A stretch of DNA of 64,000 nucleotides from positions 496,001 through 560,000 of the forward strand of contig CAJNDT010004902.1 of assembly GCA_905221615.1 (NCBI GenBank), read 5' to 3'. Origin of the DNA: Symbiodinium sp. CCMP2592. Taxonomy: Eukaryota > Sar > Dinophyceae > Suessiales > Symbiodiniaceae. Made by a program: the position numbers and the translations under genes. Position 1 is the stretch's first letter; each line of letters begins with the position of its first letter. The notes beneath the pieces were generated by a model, which was given only the letters and a program-made list of their open reading frames with translations, did no database searches and was not told the origin of the DNA. Shown piece by piece: positions 1 through 13,788 of this stretch.

Positions 1-1256
1 CTCATGAATCTTGGAGAATATCGCTTTCAGGGTGCTCTTTTTGCATAGGTGCTGTTTATAGGGAAATATGAATGAAAGGACCCTTGAATTGCTTGATTCA
101 GAGTCTGGTGGGAAAGTTGCGGGGTTTTAGTCTGGTATGTTACGGTCTAGGGTTTGTTCAGACGGAAATCAAAATAACAGAATCCATAACCCGGGTTCTC
201 CCCGGACCCGATCGAACCCCTTATCCCCCGCCCCTGGACATGGCCCCGCGCGGCCTTCTCCCCGGTTCTCCCCGAGCCCGAGTCGAACCCTTTATCCCCC
301 ACTCGCTCTTGGACGTGGCCCATGGACATTGAACTTCAACATGGATTTGGATGACAACTGCTCTTGCCCAGGGGCCCAGAGTGGGTTAGGGCTTTGGGCT
401 TTTCGAGGGTTGAGGGTTGTGGGCTTCTTGTTTCGTTGTGCGGTTTTGGGTTGCAGGCTTCAGATCGTGAAGGGTTTTGCGCGCTCGAGTCTCGCGTGCT
501 TCCCCTGTAGTTCCCGTGTACTTTCCCTGTAGTTTCTCTCTGGTTTCCCTGAGGCCGCAACCTTTTGGACCTCGCGTGGTTTTGATGCCACACAAGGCCG
601 GGGACGGGCGCGGCACTTCGGGTTTGAAGTGATTGAAGGAACCTGAAAGAAGCCTTTGCCTCGCCCCAGATTTCCCTGAGCTTGGGGTTGGTTCCGGGTC
701 GGGGGGTTCGGGGTCTGCCACGGTTTGCCTTCCATGGTGCTGCATGCCCTGGCCTTAGGCTTTGGGTTTAGGGAAACAGTTTAGCGTTTCGGGTTTGGGG
801 GTTAGGTTTAAGCCCAGTTGCCTTTCATAAGCACTTGCCTCTCATTCCCTTTAATTCCCTTGTAATTCCCCTGTAGTTTCCCTCTAGGTTTAGGCTTTGG
901 TCAGGAGTCAGGAGGTTTTTTTTTTGGGGGGGGGGCGGGGGGGCGGTTTCGAGGCTGATTTCAGGATGCAGCCTCCTGATCCAAAATCTCCCGAAACCCA
1001 GTTGGCTCCGGCCACGGCAACTCTGCGCAGCAACGGCTTTCAAAAAAACCCGAGACTTTGCAATGACTTTGCAAGAAAATGTGATGCTAAGCTCGAGGGT
1101 GACTTCTATGAGTGGTGAGGTGGTTGGCATGCCTGTTGCAATGGGTTCCGGGCCTGCCTCCGCTACCACAGGTACGCGATCTGCAAAGTGCGCAGATGGG
1201 CCGATTTACGGCTGCAATGGTTTTGACTCCATCGATTCGCACGGCGCTGTCCTGAC
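1..1256. other. Non-coding flank / possible LINE-A 5' region
   Basis: No convincing coding sequence is seen. The stretch is rich in short phrases such as TTCCCTGTAGTT and GGGTTTAGG, with a G-homopolymer run near 925-945. It may be the 5' untranslated part of the LINE element that follows, or unrelated intergenic DNA. The boundary cannot be placed because no target-site duplication was found. Confidence 0.4.
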
Positions 1257-2999
1257 ATGTGCACAGCGCCCTCCGCACCGGGAGGACGATCAGGACGCTG
1301 CTGGAGAACGAGGAGATGGACGCGCTGCGGGTTTAGTGACTCTGTTTTTGGCGGTTTTAGTTTTGGTTATGGGAGCATGGCCGCCGCTACGGCAGCTGAC
1401 TTTCCTTTGCTACGGGGAGGAAGCAAGCTCCTGCTGGGACTCCAGCAAATTTTGCAAGAGGCGGATAGCAACGACGACGAGGACGAGGACAGCACTGATG
1501 ATTGGTTGCGTGCTGCATTGGTTCGGCTGGTAGAGCGCCAGCCCAAGAACCTTTTGCAGGAACTCAAGAGCTTGGTGAAAAAGGCCGGTCGGAAAGTGCA
1601 TACTGCGATTGACGAGGGCTACGATAGCTACGAGGGTGGTTGGCATGATCATGAACATTGGCATGCACAAGCCGAGAGTGACGAGAACTACGGTGCGTAT
1701 GGATGGTCCCAACAACAGTCGCCCACCTTCGGTGCTGAGTGGTGGACCGGCTGGCAGCAGGATGCATCCGGTTGGTGGTTTGACGCAGGCAGTCAGAGGG
1801 CTGCATCCGCGTGGGCGCGCGACGAGTGGGATGATTGGAATCCGGACGTCGGTGGATGGGGGTCTGCCTCGGCTTTGACCTCTTCGTGGAAACCACCGGC
1901 ATCTACCACTAATGAGCGGAAGGTCACGGTTGCCGCGGCCAAACCCAAGAAAGCGGCGGAATCCGAATGGCAGGTGGTGCGCTCTAAGCGCCAGCAGCGG
2001 CAGCAGGGAGCGCTCGATGAGACGCGCGGTTGGCATGTGCAGCAGGGCGCATGGACGCCTCCCACAGGCCATGCGATTGGCCATGTCACCAATGCGCAAG
2101 ACTTGGGACATCAGCTTGATGTTTCCTCCGGCGTTGCTTGGGTCATGGTCACCGACGACGTCAACGAGGCTAGCATTGCTTTGGGCATGGTGGAGGGAGC
2201 CATCAAGGATGAGGATAAGCAGTCGCTCCGAGTTGTTTTCAAAGGTGATGCGAAACAGCTTGAGAAGGCCAGTATCGAGTATGAGTTCATGACGGTGCCT
2301 GGCACGGTGGACGGGGCGCTACGGCCGCGTAGATGGCCTGTGGCCTCGATCGGTTCCTTGCCGACCCTCGCGAGGCTAATCACGAGAGCTTCTGAGGCCA
2401 TTGTGGTTCGCAAACCGCCACCCAGCATCCAGGAGAGGCGTGCTTCTACTTTTGTGGTTCGATGTGAATGTGACCGCAAGCTCGCGCCTGAGGCTTGGAT
2501 CGCTGCCTTAGCCTGCCCCGCCTCGGTGGTGCGTCAATGGGCCCGCGCTGTGGGCATCAAGCAAGCCGATATCCTGGACACTTTCAGTCCCAAGCGGGTG
2601 GGCCAGGACCGGGTTGTGGTCATGCTACGCGTGCTCAAGGCCGAGGCGGTGCAGAGTTTGGTTCGTGCGAGCGGGCGTGTTGGAGGAGAAGGTGCTCAGG
2701 CCTCGGTGTGGTTCGCCGATGTTCTTGGTACCAAGGAACAGCTCAAGCTACCTGACAAAGTGCATTGGATTTCTTGGGACTCTCAGGAGTCTTGGGAAGC
2801 CTACGGCAGTCGTGTGCACAAACTCGCAAGCCCAGAAGGCGTGGCGCTGGGCACCCACCAACTCGGGGTGCGAATGTGGGCCAGTGACAAGCGCTTTCAG
2901 CCTCAGGCGTGCACTTGGCGGCTGCGCGGCATGCGCAACAACTGGGATGCCGCTGAGACGCAGGATTTGTTGCTGCAGCTTGGCCGCGCTACGCACTGA
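1257..2999 (+). pseudogene. LINE-A ORF1 protein, N-terminal part
   Basis: A 580-codon frame. The first ATG is at 1257, but the ATG at 1377 (MAAATAADFPLL) is the more natural start because the residues before it are Arg/Cys-rich and look non-coding. The protein has an acidic patch (DEDEDSTDD) near residue 80 and a tryptophan/serine/aspartate-rich low-complexity stretch at roughly residues 140-205. A basic region (KPKKAAESEWQVVRSKRQQRQQ) follows and could bind nucleic acid. No catalytic motif was recognised. The frame stops at 2999, while the +1 frame continues without a break into the OTU region, so a one-base indel near 2985-3000 probably separates parts of one original protein. The name ORF1 is inferred from position upstream of the endonuclease-RT. 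Confidence 0.55.
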
Positions 3000-4107
3000 A
3001 CGGGTGGTCAACTTTGTGGCCAAGCCTGCTAAGCCTCCTAAGTCGAGGTCTGGTCCCGCAGCTTCTGGTATCGTTCCAAAGTCTGCCACGCTCAACGTGG
3101 CTGCGAAGGCAACTGTCACCAGTGCTTCGCCTTCGGATGAGCAAACTGCTGTGAATGACACTGTTCCACCCTCTGTTGCCAAGAAGCGTGGAAGGGACGA
3201 AGCCGCAGCTACGGACACCATGGAAGTTGAGACTTCTGTTGAGTGGCGACCCAGCACAGGGAGGGTGGTTGAGAATGTTGGCGAGGGTAACTGCCTCTGG
3301 CATTGCCTGGCTGCCTTCTCCTCGACTCCCGTCGTGAAGCGATCCCATCGTCAAGTTCGGCAGTTCACTGTGCATTGCATGCGTGAACGCTCGGATGAGT
3401 TGCGCCCCATTTGGGAGGCCATGGGCAAGTTCAATGACACTGGCAAGCCCTCCCAGTTTGACTGGGAAGACTACCTCAAGGACCAGGGCACACATGGGCA
3501 GTGGTCTGGTGCTTTTGAAGTGGCGGCATGGGCGGTGGCCATGAACCATCGGGTGTGGATCACGACGGACACCGGGAAACTCCATCTGATCAATCCCGAC
3601 GCTCAGAACGAGAAGGCCTGGGTGGCTTTGCGCTATCTCACCGAAGGCCACTATGAGTTATGGGCCGATGTGCGTGAGGAGGAGCTCTGGACACGTGCCT
3701 GTGAGCTCTCCGTTGAGGGACGCCTGCAACTGGAGGAACTGCTCCGAGGGGGCGGGCGCCCCAAGTGTACGCTGTCTGACTTTGCCTCTAGCCGCAGTGA
3801 CCGGGCCTCAACTGGATGCAACGCAGGTGTCCCCGACACCGCCAAGTCTGCAGTCCAGCGAGCCAAAGTCTGCACGAAGGTACGGCGTACGCTGTCGGAC
3901 TTTGCTTCGGTGGGCAGTGCTGCGTCTGCCACCGCCGTGACCACTGCTAAGCCTTCTGGTTCCAGTCCTGCCCCTTCGGGTTCCCTAGGCACCCCCGCCC
4001 GACCGCCGGGCCCGGGGCGGGCCCAGGACGAGAACGACGATGACAAGTGGAGGTGTGATGTTTGCAAGCGCATCTTCCGGGCAACGCAGACGCTTGGCTT
4101 AGCCTGA
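2985..4107 (+). pseudogene. LINE-A OTU-type cysteine protease domain and first zinc finger
   Basis: The frame that takes over near 2985 encodes a basic linker, then an OTU-like domain. The catalytic Cys lies in VGEGNCLWHCLAAF at about 3276-3318, matching the D/E-G-N/D-C-L box of OTU proteases. The matching His lies in EGHYELW near 3644-3664. Known OTU enzymes cut ubiquitin or ubiquitin-like conjugates, and OTU domains occur in some retroelements. After the domain come two copies of a TLSDFAS motif (about 3770 and 3892), a Pro-rich linker and WRCDVCK, the first half of a C2H2-type finger. The frame ends at 4107, and the finger's His half continues in another frame (LSLRHARNNHIRRAH). Activity is not shown, and the copy is frameshifted on both sides. 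Confidence 0.6.
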
Positions 4108-4856
4108 GGCATGCCAGGAACAACCACATTCGGAGGGCTCATGCGGGGGTGCCCAAGGATGCTTTCAGCCAACTCTGGACTGATCACAGCCTTACAATCA
4201 CAGTGGGACCCTGCCCCCAGCAGCTCCGCATCTGGACGTGCAGCAAATGTCACAATGGCATACGGGACGAGCGCCGCTCGGAGCACCAGGTGCAGGCCGC
4301 TGCGCGGAGACATCTGCGGGAGTGTGTGGGATTTCCGATGACCTTGCGCGAAAATCTCAAGCGATGCTCTGAGCAGCTGCTCACGCGACAGCTGGCCGGG
4401 GGAACGGCGAACTCCCGCCTCGCCCAAAGACGGCTCATGGTGGACAGTTATGCCCGAGGCAGGCATCAGACTGTGGAACTGGACAAGGTGCGTCTTGGTG
4501 TGACCTTTCGCAAAAAGGCCCTGTGGGCGGTGTGTTCCGAGTGTACGAAGTGCTTCCGTGCCGCCTCCGGCCTGAAGGGCACTTGCAAGCCTGCTCTACG
4601 GACTCGTCTGTTGGCAAGGAAGGCCTTGCTCTGGCAACGACTGCGTCTGGCCAAGGGCGGCCAAACTCTTCCCATGGTAGTGCGCGCCATGAAGTTGACC
4701 GCGGTGGAGATCCACTCCCTGGAGGCGAAAGCCACGCAAAGGGCGCCGCGTCGCATGGCCAAGGCCCCTCCTTGCAGGTGCGACGCTGGCTCCGTGATCT
4801 TACGGAGGAGGGGGTGGAGCCACATCCAGGGCCTCCCTTACGCGGTGCTTTCTTGA
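4062..4856 (+). pseudogene. LINE-A zinc-finger region
   Basis: This frame supplies the histidines for the finger begun in the previous frame. It then has WTCSKCHNGI with a downstream RRHLREC (about 4236-4325), and later VCSECTKCFRAASGLKG (about 4530-4580), so at least three Cys/His clusters. LINE proteins use such fingers to bind template RNA or target DNA. The same clusters recur in LINE-B (WTCVFC...RRHLRE; WTCRSCTRLW), which supports a conserved domain rather than chance Cys pairs. The frame ends in unrelated residues after about 4770, where the reading moves to the endonuclease frame. Confidence 0.5.
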
Positions 4857-6259
4857 ACTGCGGTGGCCTTCAGGGTGCTTACCGGGCACTGCAGCACCTG
4901 CAGGCTGCTCGCCTCTCCCTTTTGGTGCTCTGTGAAACACAGGCTTGTGCTTGGAACCACAAACAGCTTACTGCGCGCTTTCAGCAGCTTGGTTACCGGG
5001 TTTGGGGCTTTTCAGGGCGCGAGGGCCGGGACACTAGGAACCGTCCGTTTGTTCGTGGCGGCCTTCTTGTGGCGGTTTGCGGCACACTCACCGCGTCGTG
5101 CATGCATACACACAGCTCCCCCCGAGGCGATTTGGTTGCCATGGACTTTTCGACTCTCCAGGCGGCTTTTTTCTGGCAGCGCGGTGCTTCCGACAACGAG
5201 GGTGGGCTTCTTGACACACTGCTTGGGCTTCACCAGTTGGCTACCAGCCGAGAGGTGCCGTGGCTTGCGTTGGGTGACTGGAACTTGCAGCCTCAGGAGA
5301 ACACTCTCCGGGATGCTGCTTCTCTACAGCTTTGTGCCCCGCGGGATGAAGCCGGAGAGTTGCGCCCCTCTCGGTTCTCATCATCAAGATGCATCGATTA
5401 CGGTCTCCTCACAGATGGTTTCTACCTGCACACCAGGCATGACGAAGCGCCCCTCTCGGACCACCGAGTGTTACACTTTGAAGGATGCATGCCCGTTGCC
5501 CGGCACAATGCCAGTTTCTTGAGGCCTACGGCTTCCCTGCAACGGCCGTCGGATGTCGCGGTGGACGTTGAGTGGCAAGACTTCTGTGCTGCGGCTGAGG
5601 GTGCGCTTTCTGCTGCTGCTAAGGGTTGTGGCCACACGGTGCGCTCTGTGGGCTGCCGGCCCAAAGGCTCTCTGCCGGAGACGCTCTCTGCTGGCGAGGT
5701 CGTCCGCTCCCCTGACAAGGAAGTCCCGTACAAAGTGCGCCAGTACACCAAGCTTCTGGGCAGGATCCATGAGGCTCGGCGTCAGCAAGATCGTGGCTCT
5801 CCGGCTCTCTGGCGAAACTTGCGGAGAACCTGGCCGGATGAGTTGGGAGTGCTTCCTGTTGACCTGGCGACGGCCGCCAACCACGTGCAAGCGAAGCTCC
5901 AGCACGCAAGAGACGCACACACCCGCAGTCGCCTTACTCAGTGGCGACGACGGATGGCACAAGGAGGCAGGGCGGCCACGCAGTGGCTGAAGAGCCAGGT
6001 TGCGCGTGCACCCACGGCATTGCGCAGACAGGAGGTGAACGGGCATGTTCACAGGACTCGTTCGGTGGCAGAGTCATTCGAAGCTATGCGGGCTTTCTGG
6101 AGGCGCATCTGGCATCGCAAAGGCATTCCTGAAGAGCTGCGGCGGCTTCGAGAAGGGAGTTTGTCACGGCCTGCTGGTGAGGCCATGCAGGGCGACTGGC
6201 GGCTGGAGGCTAGGGAGTTCCTGAAGCAGCTTCGCGCCAAGCAGTTCGGCTGGCCCTGA
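4770..6259 (+). pseudogene. LINE-A APE-type endonuclease and linker to RT
   Basis: The open frame runs 4523-6259, but coding-like sequence begins around 4770. It opens with EGVEPHPGP (4805-4834), a 2A-like motif with His in place of the key Asn. The apurinic-endonuclease-like domain follows: LNCGG (Asn), LVLCETQ (Glu), LGDWNLQP (Asp-Trp-Asn) and the closing LSDHRVLHF (Ser-Asp-His) near 5455-5480. These are the metal-binding and catalytic positions of the exonuclease-endonuclease-phosphatase fold that nicks target DNA. The next 260 residues are a basic, helical linker to the RT. The frame is lost just before GPDGW, the usual opening of LINE RTs, which is read one frame over at about 6247-6273. 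Confidence 0.7.
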
Positions 6260-6822
6260 CGGCTGGACCCCCTCGGAGCTTGAGGCCTTCGACGAGGAGG
6301 TTTGGGAGTGCTTCCTCAGACTGTGGCATGACTGGTGTGAGCGCGATCGGTGTCCGCAAGCTTTCCGCCACTGCAGACAGGTCATGTTGCCCAAGGAGGA
6401 GTTTGACTCACAGGGCGAGGTGGACGTTGAGAACATGCGTCCCATATGTGTGCAACCGGTCGTTTGTCGGGTCATCTCTAGTGTCTAGTGTCACGGCCTG
6501 CCGCTCCCAGGATTGGCTGCTCGCCAAGGTGGATGCTGACACACACGGCTCGCTCAAGGGCAGGAGCGTTGAGGCCGCCGTGCTGGCGTTAGATGCGGCT
6601 TTTGCCACCGACGGCATCTTAGTGAGCCTGGATATGAAGAAGTGCTTCGATTACATGTCCCCGGAGCTTTGCTTAGGCATTTTGCTACACGAGGGCATGC
6701 ATCCGGCATGGGCGCGACACCTGACGCACATCTGGAGGCACCAGCGCCGTTGGCTTCAGGTGCAACGCTGGGTGGCCGATTTCCATGGGGCACTTCCGGT
6801 GGCTGGGCATGGAGATCGCTGA
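6240..6822 (+). pseudogene. LINE-A reverse transcriptase, N-terminal half
   Basis: From about 6247 the sequence reads SSSAGPDGW, and further on ENMRPICVQPVVCR, then in a shifted frame SLKGRSVEAAVLALDAAF and LVSLDMKKCFDYMSPELC (6625-6670). These match the early RT motifs, including the first catalytic Asp (LDMKKCFD). WRHQRRWLQ is shared with LINE-B (WSHQRRWLR). The reading stops at 6822, the QGDxLSP-like motif is not recovered, and the DD active-site motif is absent, so no functional polymerase can be made. At least two frame changes occur in this short stretch. Confidence 0.65.
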
Positions 6823-6830
6823 GGTGCTTC

Positions 6831-9214
<2,384 letters not shown>

Positions 9215-10576
9215 AGCACCTCTGCTTGCAAGTATAGCGGCTTCCTGCACAAAGTCCGTACCTATGCCTACCGCATCTAGCCTGTTAGGAACCTTCATCC
9301 CTATTTTTTGCCAACGGAAGTGGGAGCATACTGTAGTTACGTGGATATTGGGGCTGAGCAGGTGAAGCTGTGCCGGGAAATTTTGTTTCAAAGCCGGGCA
9401 ACGGATCTTTCAGCGAGCGATTGTTTTGGGAAGATATCTTCTGGACTTTGTCGTTGTAGTGCTAGGATAGAAACAGCTCGCAGAGGAGACCGCCTGGCAG
9501 GTTCGAGTCAGTTAGGGCTGGGTTGCGCTGCGCCGCATTGTACAGCTTTCAGCCTTAATTGTATGAGCTGCGCTCAGTTCTGCTCACGCAGCACTCGGGC
9601 AGAGACTTTGCTGGCCCATCATGCGGCCAAAAGTTGCCGTGCAACCACGTAAATTCTACTGCAGTGCTAATCTTGATCCCCACCTGACCCTCCTGAGGGT
9701 CCAACTCTGCTTCCACAAAGACCTCCTCTGAGACCCAGCGGACCTGAAAGCCAAACCGAAAGCCTTCTGCCAGGGAGCCCGGAACCCAAACCCCAAATCG
9801 CTTAAGCACTCAGTTTCGGCATGGGGCTGATTGGAGGGGCTTAGTCTGTAATGTGGAAGTTTGTGCCGACGGCTCAGCTCGCCTGGGGCGCCATTGCTTT
9901 CGATTGTGAGCCGATCCCAAGGTGTTCAAGACAGTCCTGAGAGGTGCGTCATCGACGGTATCCCAAGCAGCATCGTCTCCATAAAAAATGCACCAAAGCG
10001 GAAACCCCAACACCTAAAACCCAAAACTTGTGCACGTAAACCCGAATGCCGAAAGTTCACAGCATTTGAGGCGCTGGGCTCACTCTCCAAGGTGCTCTCC
10101 TTGCCTCTTGGCGGTGCACCGTGCAACAACACACACAAGGAGTTTCTGCAGGGGTTCGGTAAGGAGAGTGGCGGGCCTCTGTGTGCGTGTGTGGGTGATC
10201 GGGTGCTTGCTGGGATTCTCTTTAGATGTTTTACTTCTGGTGTTTATTTTGCGCTCGATGTTCGCAGATTGTTCGGTCCTACGGCCCCCTGAAGCTCGAA
10301 TTGGTTTGACGAAGCTTCTGAAATCCTGTTCCTCTGCCTGTTGCTGTGCCTCTAATAGTTCCACTGAAGAGACTCAGTGGCTTCGCAACCCTCCAAGATC
10401 GTTTCAGGAAACATCCCACTTCCAAACGCCCCAGGCGCTCCGCAACAGCGAAGACTCTCGAATGGGCCACCGCCTAGACTGCCCAGCCTCTAAACCTCCA
10501 ACCCGGTTCCCTCAACCTTAAAACCTTACACCCGAACTGCGACAAACGAAACTTCGGAGTCCTTTAAGATAACGTC

Positions 10577-10637
10577 GGGGCCTAAAAAGTTACAGTATAA
10601 TTGGGCCTCAAAACCCTATTCTAATTGTTAAGGCCCC
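10577..10637. repeat. Family-A fold-back repeat, short copy
   Basis: Starts GGGGCCTAAA and ends TTAAGGCCCC, an imperfect inverted pair. The inner part GGGCCTCAAAACCCTATTCTAA is shared with the other family-A copies. Confidence 0.6.
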
Positions 10638-10866
10638 TGTATTGTAGTACCCTTATAGATCCCTTGTAGTAACCTTATAGACCCCCTTCAAAGAAGCCCT
10701 ATTCTAATGATTAGGGGCAGGCCCCTATATTAAGCTCCCTCCTCCATCCTCCACTGCCAAAGCGAAGGCTCGGCTGCACGCTGGGCGTGCTCTTCAGCCT
10801 TTGCCTCCCGGCGCTGCTCTACGCCTCACTGTCGGGAGACCCAGAGAGGAGAGGAAAGTAGGAGCA

Positions 10867-10960
10867 GGGGCCTAAATAATTACCAAGACTATTGTGGGGT
10901 TCCCTATTATGATTACAGCATAATGGGCCCCAAAACCCTATTCTACTTATTAAGGCCCCT
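10867..10960. repeat. Family-A fold-back repeat, full copy
   Basis: A 94-base unit from GGGGCCTAAATAATTAC to ATTAAGGCCCCT. Its ends are inverted repeats of each other, and the interior carries TTGGGGTTCC and GGGCCCCAAAACCC. Closely similar copies occur at 16,412 and 25,261, with a half copy at 35,483. It looks like a MITE or SINE-sized non-coding element. Confidence 0.7.
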
Positions 10961-11779
10961 ACATCAACAGCAGCAAAGCAGCAGCAGCAACAACAACAAC
11001 AACAAGGACGAAGCCAGCGAGAACGAGCAATAGGGAGAAGAGTAGCGATGGCAAGAGCAAGAACAACAATAGTAAATGGAAATGGTTGCTGCACTAGTCA
11101 TGTTCGTGGCAATGCTGAGAAGAGTCAACATAATCATTTGCAAGTGCCACCCTCAGGATGGCCACTACCTGAGTTTCAGCATATGGGGGCACTGATATCC
11201 TTGGCGTCGGTCCGTGCAACTTGTGATTGAGGATGCAGGCATCCTCCTGAAATGCCTTCGCCAAGGCTACGCGATGTGGCAGCACTGAAGCAGCACAGCA
11301 AGAAGAGGTGCAGTCTCTGGCTAGCATCGTTGTGTAGTGATGTTGTCTTGATGGCGTGCTTATTCGGTCGACCCCGCGCGGTAACTGGTTTGAGCTCTCG
11401 CCTGTGTTCGTGCTCGATGGAAGTCAGAGCCGCTCAAGCCGCCTGCGAGGTTCTGGAAGTTCTTTGCAACGCTGAGGCCCCAAAACCCCGAAGCCGGCAG
11501 ACCCATTCCGCCACAAAAGCAAGCCCCAAACGCCCCATCCTAAGCATTCTGTGGTAAAAGTCGAGTCCCGAATCATGGCGCCTGATTAAGCTGTTTGTGC
11601 GCAAAGACTTGCGCACCGAAAAGCTCCCCCAAACCCAAGTTGACCCACACACCCTGGACCGAAACCCCGAGATGGAGAAATCCAAAACGGCCTACGGAGA
11701 ATATATCATATCTCATATACTACAGAATTATGTATTATATATTATACATCATTTTATATATGGTATGTCATATTATAGT

Positions 11780-11780
<1 letters not shown>

Positions 11781-11811
<31 letters not shown>

Positions 11812-11836
11812 TCTATATATATATATATATATATAC
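11781..11836. repeat. (TA)n microsatellite
   Basis: An almost pure TA run interrupted by CACATC. It sits in a 130-base AT-rich island that contrasts with the surrounding mixed sequence. Confidence 0.9.
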
Positions 11837-11966
11837 ATACCATCTGTACATTTTTTGTGCATATTCTGATCTTCGAAACCCGGCAGGGACCTCGAGGCGC
11901 CCTTGCTGCCTCGCCCCGAGCCACAGCTGGGAGCGCCCCGGTGCAAGGACTCTCCGAAGCCACTTT

Positions 11967-12160
11967 TTGGGGCCCTGAATAACTACCTATACTATTTGGG
12001 TTCCCTAAAAAGGGGCTACTACAAGGGTTACTATAAGGGATCTATATAAGGGTAGTATAAAGTAGGGGCCCTTAATAACTAGAACAGGGTTTCATGGGGT
12101 TCCTTTAAAGGGTTCTAGATAAGGGCTACCATAGGGATACTGCCTTAATAATTACCTATT
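11967..12160. repeat. Family-A related repeat, complex copy
   Basis: Begins GGGGCCCTGAATAACTACC and includes GGGGCCCTTAATAACTA near 12,065 and CCTTAATAATTACC near 12,150. Between them are several copies of the phrase AAGGG-TA-TAAGGG. It looks like nested or tandem remnants of the family-A repeat. Confidence 0.45.
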
Positions 12161-12213
12161 CGTTTAGGGTTCAAGAACAGAACTCTCATACTGATGCAGT
12201 CGTTGACATTGCT

Positions 12214-12405
12214 ATGGCCTTCGTCAGTCTTCTCGTGTTCGAACTCGTCATCACTCTCATCTGTGCTCGCATTCTTGTTATGCACCGTTCGCGTGCACGT
12301 TGGGCATACGACTTTCCGCAGCGCAGAGAGCTGTTTGCTTATGGTTGTGGTTCTTTTGAGATCGCTGACAAGGACAACAAGCCAGAACCACAGAACGATG
12401 GCTGA
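12214..12405 (+). CDS. Small possible membrane protein (63 aa), uncertain
   Basis: An ATG-started 63-codon frame. Its first 22 residues (MAFVSLLVFELVITLICARI...) form one hydrophobic helix, followed by a polar, acidic tail. The ATG of an overlapping frame (MADSFSGADFAQEA..., from 12,399) overlaps its stop region. No family was recognised. It stands alone in repeat-rich DNA, so it may be an exon fragment or chance. Confidence 0.2.
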   Translation: MAFVSLLVFELVITLICARILVMHRSRARWAYDFPQRRELFAYGCGSFEIADKDNKPEPQNDG

Positions 12406-13424
12406 CAGCTTCTCAGGTGCTGACTTTGCCCAAGAAGCCAGCCGACTGGGCGTGCCAGTGGCTCCTCGCCCAGTTGATGCCGCTGGAGAGCTCCCAACCC
12501 CACACCCAACCGCAAGGGATTTTCCACCTGGCCCTCGGTGGGAAGTGCAATCTACCTAACAAGCCCTAGGGCAATGAACTGGACGTCATATGCCTAAACC
12601 TCGAAAAAACTGATAGCCAACAGCCTGCTCCAAAAGCGGTCTCAAACTCAATCTCCAACCCAGAGCAGGCTTCTTCAGGCCACCATGGACAACCTGGCAA
12701 TCCTTTCAAAAGGCCCCATCGATTGCAGCCCGAGAACTAAAGAAGTCACACCCTTTGCGCATAGTCTTTTTCATGGGCAGCTTGCATCGGGTCCTCGAGA
12801 GTGAATCGTGGCTTGTTCACAATGCGGGGCCCGTGTAGAGGCACCTGCGTAGACTCTTTCGTGACACCCAGCCTCCCGCCTCAAACCTTCAAACCTAAAC
12901 CCTTGAAATCCTAAAGCCCCTAGACTGCTCTCTTATTGGCGGTCTTCCTGCTCCGTAGCTGAGGCTTCTTTGCGCAGCCGTGTTTGTTGGCGGACTGGTC
13001 TTTGGAGGTGCGCTCAAAAGAAACAAGGACTTCCTAAGCTTTGCTTAGGCACTCACAGCCACACTTATATGGGTCCTTCTTAGATACCAGTAAGCCTCCA
13101 AAGTGGGAGGGTTCCGCTAAAGCTCCTGTTTTTTGAGGCAGGTGTCATACGATGTTTTCCACCGTTGTCAGGGCATTCTAGCACCTCATGCAAGCTAGCA
13201 TAATGAGGAAAGTGCATCATTCGTGGCCCCATCTACTATAGTCTCCTCCAGAATTATCTTTCATTTTTGTTCATATAAAACCAGGGAGAATATTAACACT
13301 ATGTGTTTATTATGGTTCTGAAGGGGGCTATAGGCTAGTGTTCACGTCTTTCCGAAACCGAAAATGTGTCCAAAAGCCCAAGGGAGCCGAAGCCTGAACT
13401 TCCCGGTGCCAGTCATAGCATGGA

Positions 13425-13525
13425 AGACTCCGACGAACTAGGGGGTACCTTATTTTGGGGATCTTTATAGTAAGGATCCTATTATTAGGATACCCTTTTA
13501 GGGTCCCCAATGTTCGGAAGATTCC
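13425..13525. repeat. Family-B fold-back repeat
   Basis: Outer arms read GACTCCGACGAACTAGGGGGTACC and its approximate inverse ending TTCGGAAGATTCC. A central GGATCxTTATAGTAAGGATCC forms an inner palindrome. It shares its consensus with copies at 13,685, 25,111, 31,190 and 37,339. Confidence 0.6.
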
Positions 13526-13684
13526 GACAAACTAGGGGGTAACTTATTTGGGGTCCTTTAAAGGGGTCCTATAAGGGATTTAAGGGATACTATAACGGAT
13601 CTATAGGGGGGTTTTATAATATGGGAACTTCCGAAAACTAGGGTACTATAAGGGTTCCTTTAAAGGGCTCTATAAGGGGTTTAG

Positions 13685-13788
13685 AGTTTCCGAAACTTAG
13701 GGGGTACCTTATTGTGGGGATCCTTAGAATAAGGATCCTACTATTCAGGGTACTATATTAGGGTCCCCTCTTGTCGGAAACTCCGACA
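13685..13788. repeat. Family-B fold-back repeat
   Basis: Arms GAGTTTCCGAAACTTAGGGG and CCCCTCTTGTCGGAAACTCC are inverted. The centre is GGATCCTTAGAATAAGGATCC. It lies about 160 bases from the previous copy. Confidence 0.7.

Larger units (their letters stand above)
1257..6830 (+). mobile_element. LINE-A: degenerate non-LTR retrotransposon with OTU domain
   Basis: A run of plus-strand frames reads, in order, as an ORF1-like protein, an OTU cysteine-protease domain, paired zinc fingers, an APE-type endonuclease and the N-terminal half of a reverse transcriptase. This is the order of an APE-class LINE. The frame changes at about 2,990, 4,080, 4,800 and 6,235, so this copy is broken (or the assembly carries indels). 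The RT stops near 6,822, before the catalytic DD motif, and the following sequence is unrelated, so the element is 3'-truncated or rearranged. It ends about 630 bases before the polyubiquitin array. It is related to LINE-B at 59,980-63,760. Confidence 0.8.
9215..11700. other. Repeat-rich intergenic region
   Basis: No gene can be supported. The first 400 bases probably include the polyubiquitin 3' untranslated region. Open frames around 9861-10521 overlap in several phases and lack splice or start context. Two family-A fold-back repeats lie at 10,577 and 10,867, and a CAG/CAA-rich stretch occurs at about 10,975-11,010. Confidence 0.5.
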
